37,522 nt of DNA from the IMG/VR virus record IMGVR_UViG_3300025736_000079, positions 1 through 37,522 of that record; one strand, 5' to 3'. The first letter of the stretch is position 1, and every line of letters starts with the position of its first letter. Below, one piece after another: positions 1-7,064 of this stretch. Below the pieces are notes generated by a model. It saw nothing but the letters and a program-made list of their open reading frames with translations. It ran no database searches and was not told where the DNA came from. The position numbers and the translations under genes are program-made. Source of the DNA: a virus.

Positions 1-14
1 TTTGTTGGTTTCAT
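1..14 (-). CDS. Start of a further minus-strand gene (edge fragment)
   Basis: An ATG on the minus strand at 14-12 overlaps the TGA stop of the gene at 11-388 in the ATGA arrangement common in this operon. Only four codons (M-K-P-T) lie inside the window. The upstream gene carries a possible GGA-rich ribosome site near its end. It suggests that the minus-strand operon continues beyond the left edge; nothing can be said about function. Confidence 0.3.
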
Positions 15-388
15 AATCCTTCTATATCCTTCCAAGAGATTCCGTTTGGCAAGTCTAATTCTTTGGCTATACTCTGCCCATATACTGGCTTACTGCCCGT
101 ATCTATCTGTTCGGTTTCTGCACCTGTTACAATAGGCACGCTTCCGCCTGTCAACCGTAATGCTACTTGGATTAAATCAACTGTGGCTTTCATTGTCTGC
201 CCTGCCGCCAGCCACGCCTGTTCGTCGGCAACACGCTGTGCGGGACGGGGTTCGTCTACCATATCCGGCGGAGTTTTGCCAGTTTCGTGCTTGGCGTTGA
301 GCTTCGTCGCCAGCCGTCCGGCGTCTTTGTCGGGTTGCGTGGCTATCCAGTTGCGGAGTATCGTTTTCTGTTCGGGTGTTAAGTTCAT
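11..388 (-). CDS. Hypothetical protein, end of structural operon
   Basis: A 125-residue protein that I do not recognise. It begins MNLTPEQKTILRNW, is polar and probably soluble, and shows no signal peptide or membrane segment. The N-terminal half is helical and rich in Asp, Lys and Ala; the middle (about 50-90) has Val/Leu-rich stretches. The start is supported by GGAAAGGA about 9 nt upstream, and ATGA overlaps the stop of the lectin-like gene before it. DNA here is clearly more GC-rich than the rest of the window, like parts of the fibre gene at 1161-1805, so it may have a different origin. Position after the fibre genes could mean a chaperone or accessory structural role, but that is a guess. 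Confidence 0.75.
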   Translation of the reverse strand: MNLTPEQKTILRNWIATQPDKDAGRLATKLNAKHETGKTPPDMVDEPRPAQRVADEQAWLAAGQTMKATVDLIQVALRLTGGSVPIVTGAETEQIDTGSKPVYGQSIAKELDLPNGISWKDIEGL

Positions 389-1182
389 TTGTGTTTATCC
401 TTTCCTTGTAAATATGATTTATGTTTTTCTGTAGCGGTTAAAAGTCGATTATACCATTTAACTTCTCCTATAAATCCATCAAAAGAATGATCAATAGCGG
501 GATGAGTTGGGGCTCCTATTCTCGGATAATCATCTGAAGTAAATTGACTAATTGTCCCAACATCAGTTGTATCGCTCGCTATTTCTTTATTGTCTAAATA
601 TATAGTTGATTTATTTTCACTTACATCTCTTTCACAGATTACAAAATGCCATATTCCCGTTGTAGCTTCATTTCCCGATGATGAAGCCGTTGAATTTGCC
701 CCTCCATCTCCCTGTATATTAAATAACATATCAGAACGCCCATTCATATAAGCAAAACAGCGAATCCTGGGACTACCATCTGAATCAGAACAGAAGAAAA
801 CAGGATTATACCAGGTTGTTACAGATGCTGTGTCTAACCATATCCATGCTGTAATTGTTTTATCTATAGAATCAAATGTATTCGCATAATCCAAAGCGTC
901 AACAGTTCCAATTATCAAACAATTATTTCTATTCCCATCCTCATTTATGGCGTAAGCTGATTTTGAATAACTCCACGCTATGGTATTGCCATTTAACACT
1001 CCATCGTTCTCGTGTCCGCTTGTGTCTAACGCTTTTGTGTTGTTGCTGAACCCCACACGTCCCACACGCAAAACGCATCCTCGCTCGTTGTGGAGTTCTT
1101 CAACTTCTGCACTCGGAAGTGTAAGTGTCTGCCCCGCCAAAAAGCAGATATTAAGGATTATTACTTTTGTAATTTTGTCCAT
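385..1182 (-). CDS. LamG/concanavalin-like lectin-fold protein with signal peptide
   Basis: A 265-residue protein with a hydrophobic N-terminus (MDKITKVIILNICFLAGQ, about residues 1-25) resembling a Sec signal peptide, followed by a LamG-like jelly roll. Family marks are the opening 'LDTSGHENDGVLNG', 'TITAWIWLDT', 'GIWHFVICERD', 'STIYLDNKEIASDT' and the closing 'FDGFIGEVKWYNRLLT', which are typical strand patterns of Laminin_G_3/concanavalin-like domains. Such domains bind carbohydrates and in phages occur at fibre tips. The gene overlaps its neighbours on both sides (22 nt with 1161-1805 and 4 nt with 11-388), so it is translated with them. The signal peptide is odd for a virion protein. Sugar ligand unknown. 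Confidence 0.82.
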   Translation of the reverse strand: MDKITKVIILNICFLAGQTLTLPSAEVEELHNERGCVLRVGRVGFSNNTKALDTSGHENDGVLNGNTIAWSYSKSAYAINEDGNRNNCLIIGTVDALDYANTFDSIDKTITAWIWLDTASVTTWYNPVFFCSDSDGSPRIRCFAYMNGRSDMLFNIQGDGGANSTASSSGNEATTGIWHFVICERDVSENKSTIYLDNKEIASDTTDVGTISQFTSDDYPRIGAPTHPAIDHSFDGFIGEVKWYNRLLTATEKHKSYLQGKDKHK

Positions 1183-1805
1183 TTATAGATTCCTCTATAT
1201 GCTGTTGTGCTTGCATTTGTTGATAGCAAGCTGCAATATGCTCTCACAAGTACACCCTTGCCTACGCTGTTCGTCAGGAAAGCGTCCGGCACCCAGTTAT
1301 GATATTCCAGCGTATCTGCCGTTGTAACCGTACCCGTTACTGTCTGCGAATTCGCATCGTCACCGACCAGACTGAATTTCAGGATAACAGGATAGTTCGT
1401 TGACTGATTTTGCTTAAAACCAAACCGCAGATTGGTTACAGCCGCATAGTCGTATGGTATAGTAATTCCAGCATATGCCTTCCCCTCCTGCGCTGATGTT
1501 TCACTGCAAGCAAAAGCGTCGTACATTTTCCAATTCACCCCGCCGTCAACGTCCAGCGTTGTCCCCCGCACAACGGCGATATTCTGCGTTTCGCCTGTGG
1601 TATGGACATTTTCAAACCGCAACGGAATATCCCAGTCGCTCGCCCCTGCCGCTGCACCTACATCATCCACATATTTCTTTGTGGCAGCTTCAGGATTAGT
1701 TGTAGGAGTCTTTACATACACAGTATCGTTAGTGAGGTTTATAGTTCCTGCCCAGAGAACAGAGGAAAAACAGATTCCTACAGAAAACAAAAATAATTTT
1801 TTCAT
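1161..1805 (-). CDS. Fibre-like protein with signal peptide and ATKKYVDD motif
   Basis: A 214-residue protein. Residues 1-19 (MKKLFLFSVGICFSSVLWA) form a textbook signal peptide with Lys-Lys, a hydrophobic core and a probable cleavage site after WA. Next come 'TINLTNDTVYVKTPTTNPE' and 'AATKKYVDD', a motif common in the shafts and tips of phage tail fibres where it precedes a trimeric domain. The remaining 150 residues are beta-rich and I do not recognise them. The ATG start overlaps the stop of the large fibre gene by 4 nt. DNA in the middle of the gene is unusually GC-rich for this window. Probable role: small fibre or fibre-associated protein; its export signal is unexplained. Confidence 0.78.
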   Translation of the reverse strand: MKKLFLFSVGICFSSVLWAGTINLTNDTVYVKTPTTNPEAATKKYVDDVGAAAGASDWDIPLRFENVHTTGETQNIAVVRGTTLDVDGGVNWKMYDAFACSETSAQEGKAYAGITIPYDYAAVTNLRFGFKQNQSTNYPVILKFSLVGDDANSQTVTGTVTTADTLEYHNWVPDAFLTNSVGKGVLVRAYCSLLSTNASTTAYRGIYKWTKLQK

Positions 1806-3832
1806 GGCACATTCCTTATTATAACTTCACCCAAAACATTAGTAGTCCAAAAACTATCACTCCACTGATTTCCACTCAACATAATTTCACCAGACGTATT
1901 CATTTTCCAAAATCCAACCTCTGTAGTTAAGACATTGGCTAACATTACAACTTCCATACCACTATTCATCCCCCATATACCTATAGAAGCATAACTTGCA
2001 ACAATTACATTATCATCCACATATTTTTTAGTTGCTGCATCTTGGTCGGCAGTAGGGTCTACCACACATTCTATTTTATGCACATTCATATCTAAAGTTT
2101 CTCCAGCACCTAAGCCTACTTGTATGCTTCCCCCAACTGCTACCAATCTAACTGCCTTAGCAGTATCTAAATAGAAAAATCTGTCTTGAATATTAACCTC
2201 ATCAGCAACTTTTAATTGAGTGCAGCCTGTTCCTACATCAACTTCCCATAAAGTTTCATCAGGGCCATCAAACTGCCCTGTTACAGCATTCCATACTATA
2301 TTGGCTCCCGCCATCTGTGAAGCACCATTGGTCATAGCGACTTTATAAACATTACCATTAGCATCTACAATCAGATGAGTATAAACTTGGAGTGTACCTG
2401 GGACAGTATTCCCCCCTGTGCCGAGTTGAATAGCGTCTATGCCAGTGCCACTTTCTGTGCCATCATCTGTAGCATAAGCATATTTTCCACCAGCAAAGCC
2501 ATCGGAGGTTTTAGCACTACGCCCAACGGCACCACCCTCATTTACTGAAGTACTGTACCCAACTGCACCGCCATCACGTGCTGAAGCATTAGACCCAACT
2601 GCACCGCCCCATCTTGCTGAAGCAGCTTTACCAACTGCACCACCCAAAATTGCCGAAGCACCTGTTCCTGCCTGAAAGCCACCATTGGCTGTAATGCTAT
2701 GAGCAGATGCTGCGTGTGCTACTGTGCTGACAAGGTCTAACTGATTAGCCAGTGTCCCAGTAATATTTCCCCAAATTGCATTGGTGTCCCCTCCAACACC
2801 AGCCTGAACAACCCAATACCAATTTGTGCCATCATCTGATGTCAGCACATATCCAGCAACCCAACTGTTCGTGGGAAACGTAATTGCTGTATCTGGTGCA
2901 TTTGTCCACCAATCACAACACGCAGTCAGGAAGCCCTGACTCGTTACCCAGTTAGTAGAAGCAAGCCCATTTGTTATAGATGATGTGACATATCCTAAAG
3001 AGATAACCCAATTCGTTGAAGCCAAGCCATTTGTAGTATCGGTAGAATATCCTTGTGCTACTACCCAATTTGTTGAGGCAAGACCATTCGTAATAGAAGC
3101 AGTTACATAGGATTGTGATAAGACCCAGTTTGTTGTTGCTAATCCATTGGTTATATTCGCTGTCACATAACCCAAAGAAATTACCCAGTTGGTAGTTGCG
3201 TAAAGATTACTTACCCCCGACCACACAGGGTCTACTTCATTGGTAACAGCCTGAGCAACCTGATTAGACCAAGTAACAATCCAGTTTGTCCCGAAGATTG
3301 CGTCAATAACAGCCTTGTCCCATTCATCTGTTCTTGAACACATATACTCTACACAATTAGAATTATCAGTTATCCAATCCCAGCCATTACTCCAATTCCC
3401 ATATTGATTAGTCCATGAAAAAACAAAAGCAACTTCATTAGAGTTGCTATCTACCCATGCCCAAGCATTACTGAAATTGTCAAACTGATTTGTCCAAGAG
3501 AAAACAAAAGCGACCCCGTTGGAATTATCAGTTACCCACTCCCAAGCATTGCTCCAACCGTCAAACTCGTTTGTGCGAGAACATACATAAACAATACAGT
3601 TGGAATATATTCCTATCCAGCCCCAAGCGTTTGTTCCCTCCCCTATCTGTCCTATGGGAATACCACTGTCTTTAATCCATTGCTTACCCTCTATCTTCTC
3701 TTCATCAAAAATTGCAATATTATCCTCGTCTCCTCCATCCGTACTACGGACCATTTTGGTATCACCCCAAGCACCCACAGCAGGAAGAGAAAAGAATAAT
3801 GACAAGAATATGGCAAGAAGGGACTTTTTCAC
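1802..3832 (-). CDS. Large repeat-containing tail fibre/adhesin-like protein with signal peptide
   Basis: 676 residues. It starts at a GTG preceded by AGGAG. Residues 1-21 are a clear Sec signal peptide ending PAVGA. Four different repeat zones follow: four Trp/Asn-rich repeats of about 27 residues (about 68-170, core 'WSNAWEWVTDNSN'); five repeats of about 20 residues (about 210-303, core 'TNGLASTNWVISLGYVT'); five or so 12-residue YadA-head-like repeats (about 393-450, core 'GGAVGSNASARD'); and, after 'DAATKKYVDD' (about 605), three short C-terminal repeats. The YadA-like head and ATKKYVDD motif point to a trimeric fibre. Position directly after the capsid gene fits a receptor-binding fibre, although the signal peptide and YadA-like region would equally suit a secreted adhesin. 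Confidence 0.85.
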   Translation of the reverse strand: MKKSLLAIFLSLFFSLPAVGAWGDTKMVRSTDGGDEDNIAIFDEEKIEGKQWIKDSGIPIGQIGEGTNAWGWIGIYSNCIVYVCSRTNEFDGWSNAWEWVTDNSNGVAFVFSWTNQFDNFSNAWAWVDSNSNEVAFVFSWTNQYGNWSNGWDWITDNSNCVEYMCSRTDEWDKAVIDAIFGTNWIVTWSNQVAQAVTNEVDPVWSGVSNLYATTNWVISLGYVTANITNGLATTNWVLSQSYVTASITNGLASTNWVVAQGYSTDTTNGLASTNWVISLGYVTSSITNGLASTNWVTSQGFLTACCDWWTNAPDTAITFPTNSWVAGYVLTSDDGTNWYWVVQAGVGGDTNAIWGNITGTLANQLDLVSTVAHAASAHSITANGGFQAGTGASAILGGAVGKAASARWGGAVGSNASARDGGAVGYSTSVNEGGAVGRSAKTSDGFAGGKYAYATDDGTESGTGIDAIQLGTGGNTVPGTLQVYTHLIVDANGNVYKVAMTNGASQMAGANIVWNAVTGQFDGPDETLWEVDVGTGCTQLKVADEVNIQDRFFYLDTAKAVRLVAVGGSIQVGLGAGETLDMNVHKIECVVDPTADQDAATKKYVDDNVIVASYASIGIWGMNSGMEVVMLANVLTTEVGFWKMNTSGEIMLSGNQWSDSFWTTNVLGEVIIRNVP

Positions 3833-3849
3833 TGCTGTCTCCTAATGAA

Positions 3850-3878
3850 GGAAGATGCAGAATAGGACTGCACCTTCC
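3850..3878 (-). other. Hairpin between capsid and fibre genes
   Basis: Arms GGAAGATGCAG (3850-3860) and CTGCACCTTCC (3868-3878) pair over 11 positions with one wobble or mismatch around a 7-nt loop. In the minus-strand transcript it lies between the capsid stop and the fibre ribosome site. No run of U follows, so it is more likely an RNA processing or attenuation hairpin that sets capsid over fibre expression than a full terminator. Confidence 0.55.
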
Positions 3879-3899
3879 CCCAAAGTTTTACACGGAAAA

Positions 3900-5081
3900 C
3901 TAAATGCCATCAGGCATAGTGTTCCATGCGGTTTCAGCAATATCCCCGAAAGTAGGAGCTGTTTCGCCATCTGCTGTATAAGCACCAGCGACCCATCGTC
4001 TCCAATTCCGAATCATAAAGCCCCAATCATCTTCAAAGGAAATCCAATAGGACCTATCCTTTTCATCTCTCCAATATGCCCATGGGTCTTCCTCTTTCGT
4101 TGGTTCCTCAAGAAGAATACCCTGACTCTTGGCTTTACCGACATACCATGTGTTTCTGACTAAGTCGGCAGACGCAACCAGGTTCATCTTGAAATCTTCC
4201 ATCTGGAAGATATTCTCAATGTTCGTGGTATTGCCAGCAGCCGTAGGTTCAATGAAATGAGACTTGAGAGTTTCAATCCATGACATTGCATTGTATGAAG
4301 ATACAAGCAATGTATCAGGTTTGTCTTCCTCTCTCTCATCATTTTCATCAAACTGCATATTGAAACAGAAATGTTGCACGACTCTCTTTAATGCCCAATA
4401 AGCAGGCGGATAACGGAAGGCATTAAAATAACCTCCTGTATCAACCATGGTCATTTGATAATCCACAAAATTTCCTACAGGTGCAGTCCCTGGCCCTACT
4501 GTTGCTCCTGCTGCATACGATGGATGAGCGTTTGCTGGTATAGCAAACAATGGACAACCATCATATATCAGGTCACTATCAGGCACATCAGACATCTTGC
4601 AACGGTCCCTATGGTTGAAGAAAGCATTACCCGCCTGTATCGCACCAAGATTGAAAATCTTAGAGGCTAACTTGCGGAATCTCTGATTCCTCCGAACAAT
4701 AAATCCACGACTTGCTGTGTCAGCAAGATGACCCGCAAATTTCGGCTCATCTACGCCTCCTCCAGCAGCCTTGAACTCTTTAGAGCGTTGCTTTAGAAGT
4801 TTGGTCAGACCGACCTTACCAGAAGCCTCATTGCTGATAGAACCATAACACGTATACCCTGGTGTCATGTTCTTCTGGGGGATGTCCTCCCCTTCTTCTC
4901 TGCCTTCAAGTTCCCCAATAGGAACAACTGAATACTCCTTATCCCAAACACCTTCTATTGGACGTGAAGCAAGAATAGTATCTTTGAACACATCCGTTAA
5001 TTGCCGACCCTCAACCAACGCCAAGTTTACAGCGTAGGTTTCTTTCCTGAATAATTCAGGAAATTGTATACTAAAGTGCAT
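3900..5081 (-). CDS. Putative major capsid protein
   Basis: A 393-residue protein, called major capsid protein mainly from context: it follows terminase, portal, scaffold and a small putative decoration protein, and precedes the fibres. Size is normal for an HK97-fold coat protein. The N-terminal part 'MHFSIQFPELFRKETYAVNL' and later stretches such as 'ASRGFIVRRNQRFRKLASKIFNLGAIQ' and the Trp-rich C-terminal part (about 330-375) recall Mu gpT-like major head subunits, but the match is from memory and not strong. The start has an excellent AGGAGG site seven bases upstream. The hairpin right after the stop codon could help keep its expression higher than that of the fibres. Confidence 0.75.
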   Translation of the reverse strand: MHFSIQFPELFRKETYAVNLALVEGRQLTDVFKDTILASRPIEGVWDKEYSVVPIGELEGREEGEDIPQKNMTPGYTCYGSISNEASGKVGLTKLLKQRSKEFKAAGGGVDEPKFAGHLADTASRGFIVRRNQRFRKLASKIFNLGAIQAGNAFFNHRDRCKMSDVPDSDLIYDGCPLFAIPANAHPSYAAGATVGPGTAPVGNFVDYQMTMVDTGGYFNAFRYPPAYWALKRVVQHFCFNMQFDENDEREEDKPDTLLVSSYNAMSWIETLKSHFIEPTAAGNTTNIENIFQMEDFKMNLVASADLVRNTWYVGKAKSQGILLEEPTKEEDPWAYWRDEKDRSYWISFEDDWGFMIRNWRRWVAGAYTADGETAPTFGDIAETAWNTMPDGI

Positions 5082-5097
5082 AATTTCCTCCTACGTT

Positions 5098-5574
5098 TTA
5101 TAAGTTACCATAGCGATGAGCTGTGGGAATGCGCACTTCGACATGAGCACCATCATCTATAACGTCAGTAACTTCCACAACGCCAAGATTCGTATGGGTC
5201 AAGTCTACATGCTGTGATTGATTGACTCCAACTGTAGTTATGTTGAATCTCCTGCCAATATCCGCTTCAACCGCAACACGGTTAGAAGTAGGAAATACGC
5301 AGGTTTTATCCAACCCAAAATTAACAGGGAGTCTGTCGCCAGACGTTACACTATCAGGATGTCCACCAGTCACACCAGCCGCTTCACACTCAAGCCATCC
5401 AGCAAGAGACGAAGAGTCAGCGTTAGCATGACGGTATCTGCCACATAGCATAACACCTTTACCACCTCTGCGTGGGAATGTGACGCCTCCGTCCATTTCC
5501 ACCCATTGGATACGGTCTACACCATCGTGACAACGACAGGCAGGGTCCGTAAAGTTATCGACTTTCTCTGTCAT
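5098..5574 (-). CDS. Putative head decoration/stabilisation protein
   Basis: A 158-residue, beta-rich, Gly/Val/Asp-rich protein with no membrane segment. It lies between the scaffold and capsid genes, the usual place of small decoration (gpD-like) proteins, and has the expected size. Visible features are 'ITTVGVNQSQHVDLTHTN' and a C-terminal 'GVVEVTDVIDDGAHVEVRIP' strand pattern. No sequence family is recognised with certainty, so the function rests on position. Confidence 0.6.
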   Translation of the reverse strand: MTEKVDNFTDPACRCHDGVDRIQWVEMDGGVTFPRRGGKGVMLCGRYRHANADSSSLAGWLECEAAGVTGGHPDSVTSGDRLPVNFGLDKTCVFPTSNRVAVEADIGRRFNITTVGVNQSQHVDLTHTNLGVVEVTDVIDDGAHVEVRIPTAHRYGNL

Positions 5575-5631
5575 AATAATCCCCTTAACTTAGCCAATAA
5601 CTTAACGAACACTGTAAAACAGGCAAGTTAG

Positions 5632-6522
5632 TTACTGGCTTTTATATTTACCTTTTAGGGCTTGTGCTTCCCGAAAAGCGTTAAGGTCAGTCATTCCAAG
5701 TTTTCTCATTGTAGCGAGTTCATCAGGTTTGGCAGGCGCAGGTCCAGGCTTGGCATTCTTCTTACCAGGCTTAACCCCTTTATGAACCTGTCCAGTTTTA
5801 ACAGCCGATGCTGCTGCTACACTTGAAGTGGCTCCCTCTGCTTTTTGAGCTGCGGAAAGTTGGTTGTTCTCCTCTATCTCTTCCTCTTCGAGTTCATCCT
5901 TGTTGACCACTGACAAACTCTGTTCTCCAAGATAAAGAGCAACTTCCCTTCTTATCACGCCCAAATCAGTTCGCTGAAGTATCTCTTGTTTGTTCAACCG
6001 ACCCCTGAGCACTTTTACATCATCCTCATTTAACTGAGAATACTCTGAAAGTGCATCTTCAATGATTTGAGGAGCAGTCTGTTTCGCTTTTTCCTGTGCC
6101 TCAAATGCGTTAGCCTGCTGAAGATACAGGCGGTCACGTTCCATCCGAACCATTTCCTGCTGTTCAGGAGTAGTAATCTGAAAGATTCCTAACCCCTGCA
6201 TAGCACGGACTGTAAGTCCATTAAGAATGTTTTTAATTTGACTTGCTCGGTCTACCGCAGCAGTGTCAACTTTAGGAACAGTCTCCAAACTTTTTTGTGC
6301 CTCAGCGTCCTTCTTTTTATATTCGCTCAACTCATCCTGTTGTTTTTTTATTAGAGCCGCAGCCTCCTTATTAGCCCGCTTCTTCTGTGCAAAAGCGTGA
6401 CCAATTTTGGATTGCTTATCATCATCATCAGGAAGAGCGTCATCTAACTCATCATCCTCTTCCAATGAATCCATAAGTGCTTTGTACTCATCTGCATCAG
6501 CAAGGTTCTGATTTTCTGCCAT
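5632..6522 (-). CDS. Putative capsid scaffold protein
   Basis: 296 residues, highly charged and mostly helical. The N-terminus is strongly acidic (Glu/Asp run about 16-37), then comes a Lys/Ala/Glu coiled-coil region (about 45-90), a Gln/Arg-rich helix (about 110-160), and a low-complexity Ala/Lys/Pro tail before 'LATMRKLGMTDLNAFREAQAL'. This composition and the location just upstream of the decoration and capsid genes are typical of tailed-phage scaffolding proteins, which guide procapsid assembly and then leave. A promoter-like element (6588-6636) lies just upstream, so scaffold, decoration and capsid may be transcribed at extra strength. Confidence 0.78.
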   Translation of the reverse strand: MAENQNLADADEYKALMDSLEEDDELDDALPDDDDKQSKIGHAFAQKKRANKEAAALIKKQQDELSEYKKKDAEAQKSLETVPKVDTAAVDRASQIKNILNGLTVRAMQGLGIFQITTPEQQEMVRMERDRLYLQQANAFEAQEKAKQTAPQIIEDALSEYSQLNEDDVKVLRGRLNKQEILQRTDLGVIRREVALYLGEQSLSVVNKDELEEEEIEENNQLSAAQKAEGATSSVAAASAVKTGQVHKGVKPGKKNAKPGPAPAKPDELATMRKLGMTDLNAFREAQALKGKYKSQ

Positions 6523-6587
6523 CTTTTTTACCTCATTTGTTTGTTACTACATATTGCCTGTAGTTGGCTATTTAACTATTTAATACT

Positions 6588-6636
6588 AAAAAATCATAAA
6601 ACGTGAAAGATGTCAATAAAAAAATGAAACTATTTT
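6588..6636 (-). promoter_or_regulatory. Promoter-like repeat element, copy A
   Basis: Minus-strand element with TTGACA (6616-6611), a 17-nt spacer ending in TATGA, and a T-rich -10 region TTTTTT followed by AG. The 20-mer ending in the TTGAC of this -35 box is identical to one at 11613-11632, and the downstream half is nearly the same, although the surrounding genes are unrelated. It overlaps the end of the 144-residue gene and precedes the scaffold gene. The -10 box is weak by sigma-70 rules. Confidence 0.55.
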
Positions 6637-7064
6637 TCAGCATATTTTTGCACCTCAGGCGAAATCTCAGACTCTGCGTCTTGAATCTCCTTCACCTCAT
6701 CTTCTTTTTCTTTCTCTGCGAGTTCGTTTAATCGCCGCTCTAACAAGTCGCTATTACTCTTAATGTCACTCCATACCCGAAGCTCACCTATAAGAGTATT
6801 CCTACGAGCCTCAAACTGTCCAATAGAAAGATTCGGAAAATCCATAACACTCTTGCAAATCTCCCCTGTCAAATAATCAATAGTAGGACCAGCTAACTCT
6901 ATTGTAATTCTCCCATTACGAGTTTGAGAGAATGCTTTCCATTTAGCCAATCGCTCTTCAATAACTTTCGTCTCCTCCTCAGTTCCTTCTTTCACCGCAT
7001 CCACTCTATGAAGAGGGTCAAGAAACTGTGACGGGTCACTTATAGAATTTAATAATGTAGACAT
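6630..7064 (-). CDS. Hypothetical protein between portal and scaffold
   Basis: A 144-residue soluble, helical, charged protein, with a Lys/Glu-rich C-terminal coiled-coil stretch (about 105-130: 'RRLNELAEKEKEDEVKEI'). Not recognised. The start overlaps the portal stop region by one base, so it is probably translationally coupled to the portal. Proteins in this slot often act in head assembly, but nothing in the sequence proves it. Confidence 0.75.
   Translation of the reverse strand: MSTLLNSISDPSQFLDPLHRVDAVKEGTEEETKVIEERLAKWKAFSQTRNGRITIELAGPTIDYLTGEICKSVMDFPNLSIGQFEARRNTLIGELRVWSDIKSNSDLLERRLNELAEKEKEDEVKEIQDAESEISPEVQKYAEK

Noticed and set aside
1475-1824. Plus-strand frames inside the fibre genes
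   Set aside because: They overlap minus-strand genes with clear signal peptides and motifs, and have no ribosome sites.
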